Both the position numbers and the translations under genes were made by a program. The notes under the pieces are model-generated. The model was not told where the DNA came from. It searched no databases and worked only from the letters and a program-made list of their open reading frames with translations. 64,000 bases of DNA from Lepidostoma basale (taxonomy: Eukaryota > Arthropoda > Insecta > Trichoptera > Lepidostomatidae). Below, piece after piece: positions 1-8,642 of this stretch. Numbering within the stretch: position 1 is the first letter of the stretch; the number at the start of each line of letters is the position of its first letter. Location of the stretch: NCBI GenBank assembly GCA_022606425.2, contig JAHDVF020000016.1:2200501-2264500 (forward strand), given 5' to 3'.

Positions 1-254
1 TCAATCAAAAGTTGTTGATCCAGTGCGCAGAGTGGTTAGAGATTCATATTCATACTTCTTGGGTTAGGTCGTATGACCTGTTAGTGAAAGTTACGTCCTG
101 GGATGATGATGTCCAGCTATACTTCCATCACTTCGGCGGGCTTCCTCGTAGCCTCTTGCTATTAGGATTTCATTTAAAAAAAAAATGCAAGTCGAGTATC
201 TTCCATGCGTCTCCACATGATCCCTCTGATTCTTCCCCACCTCATTAAATATTC

Positions 255-474
255 AACTCTTTGAAGTACAGCGCAGAGACGACGTCGCAGAGAGGAGGAG
301 GAAGAGAAAGGAGAGACCACTGGGAGACGGTGACGGCTCCATTACAGGCGGCTTCCCCTGCCCCAGATGCCCCAGAATTTGTGGGTCCAGGATCGGGCTT
401 TTCAGTCACATGCGGACCCACAGCCGTGAAGGACAGTCTTCCTCGGGCACGAGGGACAGCCGATGATGAAGTAT
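255..474 (+). mobile_element. LINE 3' end, zinc-finger-tailed non-LTR family
   Basis: This is a 5'-truncated 3' end of a non-LTR retrotransposon. The frame starting near 350 reads CPRCPRICGSRIGLFSHMRT, then H, a C2H2 finger (C-x2-C, H-x3-H) of the kind found at the extreme C-terminus of some invertebrate LINE ORF2 proteins. It ends at a stop followed by GATGATG. A second copy of the same 3' end, rearranged by an inversion, lies at 4660-5002. The identity rests on the finger and on the second copy; I cannot name the clade. Confidence 0.6.
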
Positions 475-544
475 TCAACACCGCATACATGGCTTATCAT
501 CTAATTTGTGATCTTATCTCTGATGGTTCTGCCTGCGACAGAGG

Positions 545-653
545 GTTCTCATTTCTGGCTCTGTATCTCCACTCTGAGAAGGTTTTTAGTCCTGTAGGTA
601 TCGGCTATCGCTTTTATCCCATATGTCATAATGGGACGAACGCATGACTTATA
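545..653 (-). mobile_element. LINE reverse-transcriptase C-terminal scrap
   Basis: The minus strand encodes LYKSCVRPIMTYGIKAIADT, the segment after the RT palm found in arthropod RTE-like elements (usually YKxCVRPxxxYGxEA). It is abutted at 653 by a Tc1/mariner-like terminus, so that transposon probably landed beside or in it. A downstream part of what looks like the same family is seen at 26895-27180 on the minus strand. It is only about 110 bases and cannot be functional. Confidence 0.55.
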
Positions 654-1052
654 TAGAGTGTTTTTTAGAGGTTTGGTTTTTAAACTGGAAACATTGTTTC
701 TACAGCTTGTCAATTTGACAGTTGACAGATGATTTGTAGTCAGTACGTTTTGCCATTTCACCATGAATAGACTGACGTCAGAACAGCGCTTGCAAATTGT
801 GCAAATTTATTTTGAGAATCATGGTTCGGCTCGCCAAACTTATCATGCACTACGTCCATTTTACAGTCGACATAATCATCCATCCGAGCAAGTTATTAGG
901 AAGACCATGGAAGCCGTGGCGCTCATGCCCGAAATCATATTTAAACAATAATGGCATAAAATTATCTATTAAATAAAGCCAATAACATAGACATTAACAT
1001 TATTTTAATGTGTTTTTTTTTCTTCATTTTGAATATGTATTGTATACCTCTA
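654..1052 (+). mobile_element. Internally deleted Tc1/mariner-like element
   Basis: The left side begins with GAGTGTTTTTTAGAGG, a terminus type I associate with Tc1/mariner-like elements. A short transposase remnant follows, and the right side carries the complement CCTCTAA near 1048. The element is about 0.4 kb against 1.2 kb or more for a complete one, so most of the interior is gone. The right terminus looks eroded and no clean TA duplication is visible. The class is inferred mainly from the encoded peptide. Confidence 0.5.
763..951 (+). pseudogene. Transposase N-terminus joined to its C-terminal end
   Basis: The 62-codon frame starts at ATG and reads MNRLTSEQRLQIVQIYFENH, the first helix-turn-helix of a Tc1/mariner-like transposase. 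After about 45 codons of DNA-binding domain it runs straight into MPEIIFKQ and a stop, which resembles the C-terminal end of the same protein family. The catalytic acidic triad lies in the deleted part, so no transposase activity is possible. A short peptide that still binds termini cannot be excluded but nothing shows expression. Confidence 0.6.
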
Positions 1053-1084
1053 ACTGACCTTCATTCGTCTTACGTTGGACCATT

Positions 1085-1482
1085 GACCGGAGTGAGTGCA
1101 AACGTCTAGCTGCTTTTGAAATGTGGTGCTACAGACGCATGATGGGAGTCCATTGGTCAGTACATATCCAAAACAGCGAGTTAATGAGAAGGGCCGTAGA
1201 AACAAGTCAAATGCTTAAAATGATTGCCCAGCAACGAGCAAACTGGATAGGCCATAACAGTAGGCATCCAGGCCTGCTTATTACTATCGCAGAGGGAATT
1301 GTTGAGGGCAGTTATTGCAGAGGCCGCTCAAGGAACGCCTATAAAGACCAGGTGACAAGAGACATGCGCTGTGGCAGCTACTCAGAAATGAAAAGACTGG
1401 CTGGAGACAGGACTGAATGGAGGAAACGAGTGAAGCTTGTTGCACATCAATCCGCAAGATTGTAACCACGAAGAAGAAGATT
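1085..1482 (+). mobile_element. RTE-like LINE C-terminal fragment with GAAGAA tail
   Basis: The plus frame contains RLAAFEMWCYRRMMGVHW near the start and later EMKRLAGDRTEWRKRV, both standard landmarks of the C-terminal domain of RTE-type ORF2 proteins. It stops at 1463-1465, followed by GAAGAAGAAG, a microsatellite tail. The copy is 5'-truncated and has no RT palm. It lies just downstream, in plus coordinates, of the transposon remnant at 654-1052 and 40 bases before the potassium-channel exon, so it sits inside that gene's intron. Confidence 0.65.
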
Positions 1483-1517
1483 ATTCATTGATTATTTTCT
1501 CTAAATTAAAAACTTAC

Positions 1518-1658
1518 CAATTGTAGTGACCACGGTGCTGGAGAAGAATATAGACTGCCCGAAGCTCCAATTTGGTTCTCCAGAGGCATTCCTAGAGGCT
1601 GACACTCCCCTATTCCCTGCACGCACCACTTCTTCGATCAGTTCTTCCAAAGCTTCCT
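1518..1658 (-). CDS. K2P potassium channel exon (first pore loop)
   Basis: On the minus strand a pyrimidine-rich acceptor (TTTTTTACAG) precedes a 141-base block that is open throughout and ends at a strong donor (ATTG/GTAAGT). It encodes 46 residues, from EALEELIEEVV to a C-terminal FFSSTVVTTIG. The last residues are the pore helix and the start of the selectivity filter; the missing Y-G of the TIGYG signature would be completed by the next exon. WSFGQSIFFSSTVVTTIG is typical of the first pore of insect two-pore-domain (leak) potassium channels, which act as plasma-membrane dimers setting resting potential. NAS in the preceding loop is a possible N-glycosylation site in the extracellular cap region. 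Entry is after two missing codon bases and exit after one. The TM1 exon (higher coordinates) and the following exon (below 1518) were not found; the window may simply not contain them. Other voltage-gated channels are less likely because of the short acidic pre-pore loop. Confidence 0.85.
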
Positions 1659-1747
1659 CTGTAAAAAAACAAATACAAATTTTAGTATATATATATTATA
1701 TTTTTTATTTTGTTAAATAGCTCTTTACATCGTTTTATCGCCAGCCA

Positions 1748-2240
1748 TATCGATATCATCATCAGCCGTCTGTCATCCACTGCTGAACGTAGGCCTCTCT
1801 CAAAGCACACCACCCCCCCCTATTCATTGCCGCTCCCATCCATCCATGTCCAGCAATCCTCTTCAGATCGTTGGTCCAGCGGACAGGGGGACGTCTTACT
1901 CTGCGGAATCCAGTACGCGGTATCCACTCCAGAACCCGTCTCCCCCATCGGCCGTTGGTTCTCCGACAGATATGGCCAGCCCATCGCCACTTCAGCCCGC
2001 CTATCCTCAGAGCCACCTCAGTCACCTTGGTTTGTTGTCAAATAAATTAATTTCTAAATCTGTCCCTCAAGGTTATTCCAAGCATGGCTCTTTCCATGGC
2101 GCGTTGGGCGACCTTGAATCTGTAGACTAGACATTTTGTCAGTGTCCACGTCTCGGCTCCGTACGCAAGACGCACTGGTTAAAGACTTTAGTCTCTAGGC
2201 ATTGTGGTATTTTAGAGGCGAGAACAAGACGTAATTTTAA
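1748..2240 (-). mobile_element. GAT-tailed LINE, C-terminal fragment
   Basis: The minus strand encodes GLKWRWAGHICRRTNGRWGR and, further on, AYVQQWMTDG followed by stop and a GATGATGAT tail (ATCATCATC at 1758-1766). This is the C-terminal part of a non-LTR ORF2. A near-identical copy is at 49625-50130, and the last few codons also occur at 41345-41400. The 5' limit is set by where similarity to the 49.6-kb copy stops. Confidence 0.65.
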
Positions 2241-2309
2241 AAAGTGTTGTAATACAAAGAATAATTATATTTATTCAATGAAGAAACTATGTTTAATTTA
2301 TCATTTACT

Positions 2310-2460
2310 TATTTACTATTTCTTGAGCAAGGATGTAAAACTCTATATTAAATAATTAATACGAATGTAAGCGTCTGTTTTCCAGAAGTTTAACAAAATA
2401 AAATAAAACTTATCTGAGTGATTATATTCTAGTATCTGAGTGATTATATTGTAGTATCTG
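2310..2460. repeat. Hh-A repeat outer arm and a 22-bp tandem pair
   Basis: From 2322 the sequence matches the outer arm of the Hh-A repeat (start TTCTTGAGCAAGGATGTAAA, then AATACGAATG and GTCTGTTTTC), but the hammerhead-like centre is missing. A 22-base unit beginning TATCTGAGTGATTATATT follows twice in tandem at about 2412-2455. It is a decayed fragment. Confidence 0.5.
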
Positions 2461-2616
2461 AATTCGATATTCGATTATTCATTCATTTTTCGCAAAATCT
2501 CTTTTCTAACTACTTTATTTAAAAATCTTCACATCTATACAAACTGGTCGGTATAAGAACACCGTTCAATACCATCTTAGCATAGAGTCAAAGTATTAGA
2601 TCTGGCTGGGGCGCCG

Positions 2617-4454
2617 CACTGAGGTGCCAAAGTCAATTCTAGCGGGAAATTGGGTATTTATTCACTATTTTTAATTCCAATTATTTCTTACATAATATCT
2701 TAAAACATAAATGGAGCATCATAAACCAAGTCAATTAACCACATGGCAATGGTGTTAACGCGATGCGAGGTTCCCAAAGTTGATAAGTAACGCACCAAAC
2801 ATTTCTCATTGTTTTAGTAGCGTTTGCATTCCCAAGTTGATGACACATTTTTAGCAAAGTGTTAGCAGTATTGCTTGGTTTTACATTATGAATATTTAGA
2901 TTGAAGGTATGTTCTTAATAATTCACTTTATTATATTATTTTGCTTTTTTATTTCATGTGTTTGAGGGGAAATAATTAAACAATGAATTATCGGATTATA
3001 AAAGTTTATCATTTAAGTTTGTGAAGGCCTACAAAAAAATCCCCGAGACACCCGATCAATTTTATTATTTTATTTTATGTAATGATATATATGTTATAAA
3101 ATCCGTAAGAAATTAGCTGCCGGAAATTGCCTATTTAGAATGTATGTTACTTTTTATTTCAGATGGCTCAATTTCTCGAAGAATCTTGTTTGACATTTGG
3201 CGAAGGGGAAATAATAAAACTAAAGTAAAATATATGTTTCTCAGAAATTTCAACTAGAAATGTTTAATTAAGAGATTATTGTGCCTATAAAGAAACAAAA
3301 AATGCGTTTTTGTGGCACATTAAGATCGAAATGGGTCGAAAGTAACAGAACACAAAAATATTTATGAAAAAAATTTCTAAGTGGTTGGATGCTGAAATAT
3401 CTTTTCCTGAATCGACTTCCAAAGAGATTCAAGATATATCAGAGGTACCATCTACTTCTGGAAATATCAGCAGGAAGAAATCTTTTGGTAATTATACGAA
3501 AAAACGTAGCGAAAAATAGCCTATACTTGAGTTGGCGTCTGGCGACGAGTTAATGTACGCTGCACAAATTAGTTTAAGATCTGCGGGAAGAAGAGATACT
3601 GCAAAATGAGGAGATTACGTTTTCTCCAAAGAGAGCAACTAGTTGCTTTTTATTCTAGAATAAAAAAAACATATAGAAAGTCTCCTAGGTCGGCTAAAAT
3701 GTACTCACGTGAAAAAGCACTAGCTTTGTTTGTTGATGCAAAACTTACTAAATATGCTCATTCAATCAGAAGCTAAAGCTCTAGGTGCTAATATTTACCC
3801 ATCTTACAAACATATTTTGGAAGCAAAAAAAGTGCTATCCAGTCAATTCAGTTAAAATAACTGAAAATTGTGCAGAAGTAAATTTACAAAAGATATTGGA
3901 CCATATAATGGAATGCTCACATGCTCCTCATTTCCTCTGACCCTTTAATAACTTCCTACAGAAGTGACTCTCAAAGGCCTAAGGGTAGTTTTAATCCAGA
4001 GGTTATAAAATTGCTACAAAATCCGCAACAACCAGATACTACAGATAATCTATCTGAGATAACATGGTTATTATGATTCTACTTAATTTTCATTTTTGTC
4101 CTTATTTTACTTCACGTTTTTTTAATAATATTTTTACTACTTATACCTTCGAACAAGAATTACTTGTACATATGTATTTTACGGTATATCAATAGTTTAA
4201 TTTCGTCTTAGAATAATGCATTTTCTAACAATAATTAGTAGATTTATCTACATAATAATTTCGATGATTTACTGAATTTTGATATTTCTAATATAAGTTG
4301 AAATATATTATGTATTCACATTTCTTTAATAAAACAAGTATTTCATACAACAAATATTGCAGTTTTTGTGTTAAAATTTTTTTTAAACCATTAATTACCA
4401 TTTTATTACATATTTGAGAAATTTCCCGTCAGATTTGAATTTGGGACCTCTGTG
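2617..4454. mobile_element. Transib-like DNA transposon, internally degraded
   Basis: The element is bounded by terminal inverted repeats of about 36 bases: CACTGAGGTGCCAAAG on the left and, read inward, CACAGAGGTCCCAAAT on the right, both continuing to CGGGAAATT. It is flanked on both sides by the 5-bp sequence CGCCG (2612-2616 and 4455-4459). Transib elements, the superfamily related to the RAG1 recombinase, are known for 5-bp GC-rich target duplications and termini beginning CAC, like the recombination-signal heptamer. Inside is a broken coding region (separate entry). At 1.84 kb it is shorter than a complete element of about 3 kb, and nothing resembling the catalytic C-terminal part was seen. 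Assignment rests on termini plus duplication; the protein match is from memory. Confidence 0.6.
3364..3925 (+). pseudogene. Degraded transposase-like coding region
   Basis: The first frame runs MKKISKWLDAEISFPEST... to a stop near 3517. It continues in the same frame with ELASGDELMYAAQISLRSAG and stops again at 3607. After a frameshift comes EKALALFVDAKLTK; further frame changes give ANIYPSYKHILEAKK and VKITENCAEVNLQKILDHI. The block PSY-x5-AKK, then TE-x2-AEV-x-LQ, is one I recall from transposon-associated proteins common in insects and Hydra. At least two stops and three frameshifts make it dead. Its position inside CAC-type termini with CGCCG duplications suggests it is the N-terminal half of a Transib-type transposase. 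Confidence 0.5.
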
Positions 4455-4648
4455 CGCCGTGGTGATTGGTTTACAGAATATTATCTCGCGATGAAATCGG
4501 TTTCGTTAAGTTACTTAATTTACATAAATTAATTAAAGCCTTCCAGTCTAATTGTACGGCACCCAAGTCTCCAAATCTTAATTCGATATTCTAACTGCTG
4601 TATAAATAAGTAATTCCTGGGCTGGATCTGCCCTCAAGCACCAACTAC

Positions 4649-5013
4649 TAGTTTTATATCATCATCATCATCGGCTGTCCCTCGTGTCCGAGGAAGACTG
4701 TCCTTCACGGTTGTGGGTCCGCATGTGACTGAAGAGCCCGATCCTGGACCCACATATTTTGGGTGGCCAGAGGAAGCGCTTTAGGGACTCCCTTAAAGGA
4801 AACCTACGAAAGACTGGCATCGACTGTGATTGCTGGGAAAAGACTGCAGAGGACAGACCTAGGTGGAGAACAGCAGTACATAAAAGCACACAAGACTCTG
4901 AAGCACAGCGCAGAGAGAGGAGAAGAGAAAGGAGAGATCACTGGGAGACGGTGACGGCTCCACTACAGGCGCCTTCCCCTGTCCCAGATGCCCCAAAATA
5001 TGTAGTTTTATAT
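4649..5013 (-). mobile_element. Zinc-finger-tailed LINE copy with 5' inversion, complete with target duplication
   Basis: The 3' part (4660-4762) is in minus orientation, with the GAT tail at 4660-4672. The upstream part of the same element (about 4763-5002) lies in plus orientation beside it. Both segments contain the junction sequence CCAAAATATGT. An 11-bp duplication TAGTTTTATAT flanks the whole (4649-4659 and 5003-5013). This is the structure left by twin priming during target-primed reverse transcription. The plus segment encodes RKRFRDSLKGNLRKTGIDCD, normal for the ORF2 tail of this family. Confidence 0.8.
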
Positions 5014-5039
5014 ACAACAGGTAAAATAAACCCAATTAA

Positions 5040-5230
5040 TGTATACAGTTACTATACTAATACGAATGAAATGACATGTTTCACCCTTCTAAAGCATTAT
5101 CAAATGCAATGCCTTAGAATGGCGAAACATGCCTTCCGTCTAAAATATAATAAAACTCCTAGAAGACAGACTTTTCATTCATATTAATTATTTGATATGG
5201 AGTTTTACATCATTGTTCAAAAAACAATTA
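5040..5230. repeat. Hh-A inverted-repeat element (hammerhead-like, degenerate core)
   Basis: A minus-strand arm (GACATGTTTCACCCTTCTAA at about 5071) and a plus-strand arm (GCCTTAGAATGGCGAAACAT at about 5110) meet head to head. Outer parts GAATG/CATTC and TAATACGAATG complete the palindrome. Further out is TGGAGTTTTACATCATTGTT, shared with the copies at 11.4, 25.1, 33.1 and 35.3 kb. The core that should read CTGATGA is ATCAAAT-like here, so this copy is unlikely to cleave. Confidence 0.6.
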
Positions 5231-5343
5231 ATAATTTTTAGTCCATTGTTTGGATCGAAACACTATGATATTTTAACTTTATAAACTGTTAAATTAAAAA
5301 AAAACTTGGTTTTATGTATCACAATTGTATTTTTATTTTACGC

Positions 5344-5379
5344 GACAGCTGTTTCGTCAACCTATGTTAACATCATCAG
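5344..5379 (-). ncRNA. Hammerhead ribozyme-like motif (left arm)
   Basis: Read on the minus strand: CTGATGA, one unpaired T, stem GTTAAC/GTTGAC with loop ATAG, then GAAAC, loop AGCT and GTC. All core bases of a type I hammerhead are present (C3-T-G-A-N-G-A9, G12-A-A-A15.1, T16.1 and C17). Stem III would be only two base pairs (A-T, C-G), as in Penelope-type ribozymes that act best as dimers. The extra T before stem II departs from the textbook core. Cleavage would fall after GTC. Confidence 0.6.
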
Positions 5380-5445
5380 GTGATACAATAATATAATAAT
5401 TTATACAATATAATAAATTTATATTTCGTTACATTATTGTAACAC

Positions 5446-5481
5446 CTGATGAAGTCAACATAGGTTAACGAAACAGCTGTC
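5446..5481 (+). ncRNA. Hammerhead ribozyme-like motif (right arm)
   Basis: The plus strand reads CTGATGA, an unpaired A, stem GTCAAC/GTTAAC with loop ATAG and one mismatch, then GAAACAGCTGTC. The core bases are all canonical. It is the mirror image of the motif at 5344-5379, so a transcript of the whole palindrome would more readily fold into the long duplex than into either ribozyme. Confidence 0.6.
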
Positions 5482-5571
5482 GCGTAAAATAAAAATACAA
5501 TTGTGATACATAAAAGAATATTTTTTTAATTTAACCGTTGATAATTAATAATTAGTTTTTTTAGTTATTAT

Positions 5572-5662
5572 ATTGATTTTCATGACATTTAATAAGTAAC
5601 TAATCTATCCCCATTTTAATGTCACGTAAATTCTACACTTGATCAATGATGTGTGACAATCA
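5572..5662 (-). mobile_element. tRNA-derived SINE, 3' half (split by LINE-J)
   Basis: The sequence CTAATCTATCCCCATTTTAA through GTGTGACAATCA matches the body of the SINE seen intact at 30547-30800. It stops abruptly at 5662, and the rest of the SINE resumes at 8571. AATCA occurs at both edges and is probably a short target duplication from the LINE-J insertion. Confidence 0.75.
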
Positions 5663-8402
5663 AAATATCAATGTGTTGTCCTCCGAGATTTTCGACATGG
5701 AATCATTCTTGGTATTTCGAAGGGACAGAGACAATGGAGCCGGCCTCAGGCAGGGAGGAGGTTGTCTCTTAGCCCTTCGGAAGGGGGATGTGTTGCAGGC
5801 CGAACGCATTCCTGAACTAGAGTCTGACCACGAGGATCTCTGGGTGAGGATAGTTCATTGTAATCACATAATATGTGTTTGCGTTGTGTACTTCCCGCCA
5901 GGCTCCACCTACGAAGTGTACAAACATTTTTTTGACCGGATGCATAGTGACTCTGATACGATCGGAAGAAGAAGCATAGTTGTGGTGGGTGACTTTAACA
6001 TGTTTTCCGCGCGCTCAGCACACGCTGTAGAACAAGATCTCAAATTCGTGTGCGAGGTGTTTGGACTCACTCAGTACAACTCTGTTTCCAATTCTGAATC
6101 GAGAATACTAGACCTCATTTTGTGTAATATCAAACTGGATGTTGCGCGTGGTCTCTATCCCCTTGTGCGTGAGGATAGGTACCATCCTGCGTTGGAATTT
6201 ACTTTACACCATACCAGCAACGCAACCAAATCTTCAGCAGTACCGGGTCACGAAGGAAATTCTTTCTTTGGGTGGAATTTTGCGCAGGGAGATGTTGATA
6301 GACTGTATCGTTCCATGAGCCAGATGAACTGGAGTGAACTCCAGGGCTTCACTGATGTGAATGAGGCAGTTGACTTTTTCTATAATTGTGTATATGATGT
6401 TTTTGATAATTGCTTTCCCAGAAGGATTCCAAATAATGGTGGACGTAGATATCCGAGATGGTTCACCCGGGAAATTATTGTGAATATAAGAATCAAACAG
6501 GCTCATCATAGGAAATGGAAGGTCACCGGCTCTCGAGATGAGTACGAACAGTTCAGGCAATACCGATCGATGGTCAGGCGTAGTGTTCGTGTGGCCTTTC
6601 GATCACATATGGACTCCATTGGAGGTAATATCGTGGGTGATCCCGAGATGTTTTGGAATTATATTAAAACACTGCGCAAAGACGGTGGCTTTGTTGAGAA
6701 TATGACGCATGGGGAGAAACATATTCGAGGAGCTGATATAGCCAGTGCATTTGCTGAACACTTCAAATCAGTGTACAGTAAAACTCCCCCAAGGCTAAAT
6801 CTTGGTATGGCGACCGGTCTCACTGACAGTGGAGCACAGAATATCGATGTATATTCCCTTAATCCTACAGATGTTGAAAAATCCATTCGTAATTTGAAGA
6901 ACTCACATTCGGTAGGCCCCGATTTTATGCCAATTTTTTTCATAAAAGGTTGTGCAGAATTCCTAAAAGAACCGTTAAGTTTTATTTTTAACTTGGCCCT
7001 GAGTTCTAGCACATTTCCCCACTCTTGGAAAATCTCTAGGATATGTCCTATTTTTAAGAGTGGTTCTAGAGCCTCGGTCGAAAATTACAGGCCGATTGCT
7101 ATTCTACCAGCACCGGCTAAACTATTCGAATCTATGATTCACAAATTTATACTACCCGGTGTTGAACCGTTTATTATAACGGAACAACATGGGTTCAGAA
7201 AAAAACGGTCAACTGACACAAATCTTCTCATATTTACGGATTATGTAGCCGGGGCATTGGATGCAGGTCACCAAGTAGACTGCTCGTACAATGATTTCTC
7301 CAAGGCATTCGACACCGTAAATCATGATATTCTTATCAGTAAATTAGAAGAAATCGGTTTTTCTTCTCGTCTTGTATCTTTCTTTGTAAGTTACCTGAAA
7401 GAGAGGACACAATTTGTATCTTATGGAAAATTTCACTCCCGACCATTTTACGTTTATTCAGGTGTACCCCAAGGCTCAAACCTAGGTCCACTTCTTTTCT
7501 CAATCTTCATAAACGATGTCGCGAAAGCAATACACTTCTCGCGATTTCTTTTATTTGCAGATGACTTAAAACTTTTCTTAAAAATAACAACATTGGAGGA
7601 CTGTTTGCGTTTGCAATCCGATATTGACAGGATTGTTGACTGGAGCAAGCGCAACCAGATTTACTTCAACATATCCAAATGTGTTATAATGTCATTCTCT
7701 AGGGCGCACTACATTACATATCATCGATATTCCATGAGTAATGAGAGCCTCAAACGTGTATCTACTGTCAGAGATCTTGGGATAATTTACGAAAGTCGAT
7801 TGACATTTCGTGCTCAGATCGAGAAGGTATGTGACGTTTCGTTAAAGATGCTGGGTTTTGTTCTTCGAACTGTTAGGGTTTTCAGAGATACCCGGGTCCT
7901 TAGAACTCTGTATAACTCCTTAGTCAGAAGCAGACTCGAGGGAGGTGCCGTGATATGGAGTCCTCATGAGGCTCAGTATTCTCTCATGTTGGAGAGGGTT
8001 CAAAAGAAATTCTTGAGAGCCCTCTACATGAGAGAGTACGGGGTATATCCTTGGCTCTATCCAACGGCATTTCTCTTGGGTATGCTGGGGTATAACTCCC
8101 TCGAACTGAGGAGGGAAGGATTATTAACATCACATTTTTACAAACTGATTCGGGGCTCTATTGAGAACCCCTATGTTCTGGAGCAAATAGGTCTTTTTGT
8201 TCCTGATAACTACCTGCGACAGCGCCGACATCAATTGTTCTTTACTCCGTCACGCAGAACCAACCTGCCTTTGGTGATGCCAGTAGGAAGAGCAATTCGG
8301 ACGCTGAATCTAATCATCTCGGATTTGGACATTTTCAGTGTCAGTGAGGCAGTATTCAAAATAAAAATATTGCAAATTCTGGAAAGAGTACTGCCTCACT
8401 GA
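5646..8402 (+). CDS. LINE-J ORF2: endonuclease-reverse transcriptase (5'-truncated)
   Basis: A 918-codon uninterrupted frame. Residues 20-190 are an apurinic-type endonuclease lacking its N-terminus (catalytic GDFN at about 115-118, LDLIL at 155-159, and the terminal histidine in DRYHPAL at about 177-183). The reverse transcriptase follows: HGFRKKRSTD near 515, YNDFSKAFD near 548 (first catalytic Asp), PQGSNLGPLLF near 607 and FADD near 636-639 (catalytic pair). The C-terminal domain ends at TGA and is followed by (AATA)n. Usual ORF2 length is 900-1000, so only about 60 N-terminal residues and ORF1 are missing. The first two Met codons, and about the first six codons in all, come from SINE sequence into which the element inserted, so this start is not the native one. 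The lack of any stop argues for a young insertion. Jockey/CR1-type by layout (no RNase H); exact clade not determined. A retrotransposon gene, not a host gene. Confidence 0.85.
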   Translation: MMCDNQNINVLSSEIFDMESFLVFRRDRDNGAGLRQGGGCLLALRKGDVLQAERIPELESDHEDLWVRIVHCNHIICVCVVYFPPGSTYEVYKHFFDRMHSDSDTIGRRSIVVVGDFNMFSARSAHAVEQDLKFVCEVFGLTQYNSVSNSESRILDLILCNIKLDVARGLYPLVREDRYHPALEFTLHHTSNATKSSAVPGHEGNSFFGWNFAQGDVDRLYRSMSQMNWSELQGFTDVNEAVDFFYNCVYDVFDNCFPRRIPNNGGRRYPRWFTREIIVNIRIKQAHHRKWKVTGSRDEYEQFRQYRSMVRRSVRVAFRSHMDSIGGNIVGDPEMFWNYIKTLRKDGGFVENMTHGEKHIRGADIASAFAEHFKSVYSKTPPRLNLGMATGLTDSGAQNIDVYSLNPTDVEKSIRNLKNSHSVGPDFMPIFFIKGCAEFLKEPLSFIFNLALSSSTFPHSWKISRICPIFKSGSRASVENYRPIAILPAPAKLFESMIHKFILPGVEPFIITEQHGFRKKRSTDTNLLIFTDYVAGALDAGHQVDCSYNDFSKAFDTVNHDILISKLEEIGFSSRLVSFFVSYLKERTQFVSYGKFHSRPFYVYSGVPQGSNLGPLLFSIFINDVAKAIHFSRFLLFADDLKLFLKITTLEDCLRLQSDIDRIVDWSKRNQIYFNISKCVIMSFSRAHYITYHRYSMSNESLKRVSTVRDLGIIYESRLTFRAQIEKVCDVSLKMLGFVLRTVRVFRDTRVLRTLYNSLVRSRLEGGAVIWSPHEAQYSLMLERVQKKFLRALYMREYGVYPWLYPTAFLLGMLGYNSLELRREGLLTSHFYKLIRGSIENPYVLEQIGLFVPDNYLRQRRHQLFFTPSRRTNLPLVMPVGRAIRTLNLIISDLDIFSVSEAVFKIKILQILERVLPH

Positions 8403-8545
8403 CGTCGACATATTTGGATTCCTTCTGATATGTATGATTTTTTGGTCTCATGTTGTTTTGTTTTTTTATCTTTATAATACCGTTTTTTGTCCAAATGAGT
8501 CGCCTGAATATTTTATTGTTTGTTATGTCTCATTTGTAAATGTAT

Positions 8546-8570
<25 letters not shown>
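5663..8570 (+). mobile_element. LINE-J insertion (non-LTR, tail (AATA)n)
   Basis: The 5' edge is at the SINE break and the 3' edge at the end of the AATAAATAAATA tail (about 8544-8570). The 3' untranslated region is about 140 bases. Further, broken copies of the C-terminal region occur at 22620-22950 (+), 40480-40950 (-), 41110-41340 (-) and 43840-43990 (-); several of those relatives end in repeated TTTGA rather than AATA. Confidence 0.8.
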
Positions 8571-8577
<7 letters not shown>

Positions 8578-8642
8578 CTGCCATCGGGAATCGATCCCGG
8601 GACCTTCGTTGTGGCAGCCATACTTCTTACCACTCTACCGAC
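8571..8642 (-). mobile_element. tRNA-derived SINE, 5' (promoter) half
   Basis: Reading the minus strand, the tRNA-like head occupies this block: a decayed A box near 8630 and a B box whose complement GGGAATCGATCCCGGG lies at 8587-8602. It continues the half-SINE at 5572-5662. The head retains the split internal promoter but is separated from its body by 2.9 kb of LINE-J. Confidence 0.7.

Larger units (their letters stand above)
5312..5515. repeat. Long inverted repeat carrying two hammerhead-like motifs
   Basis: Two arms of about 71 bases (5312-5382 and 5443-5515) are nearly perfect complements, separated by an A+T-rich loop of about 60 bases. Each arm contains a complete hammerhead-like core, described separately. 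The outer ends read TTTATGTATCACAATTG and its complement. No coding capacity is present. The element resembles the inverted terminal arrangement of Penelope-like retroelements, or a small non-autonomous derivative. Confidence 0.75.
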
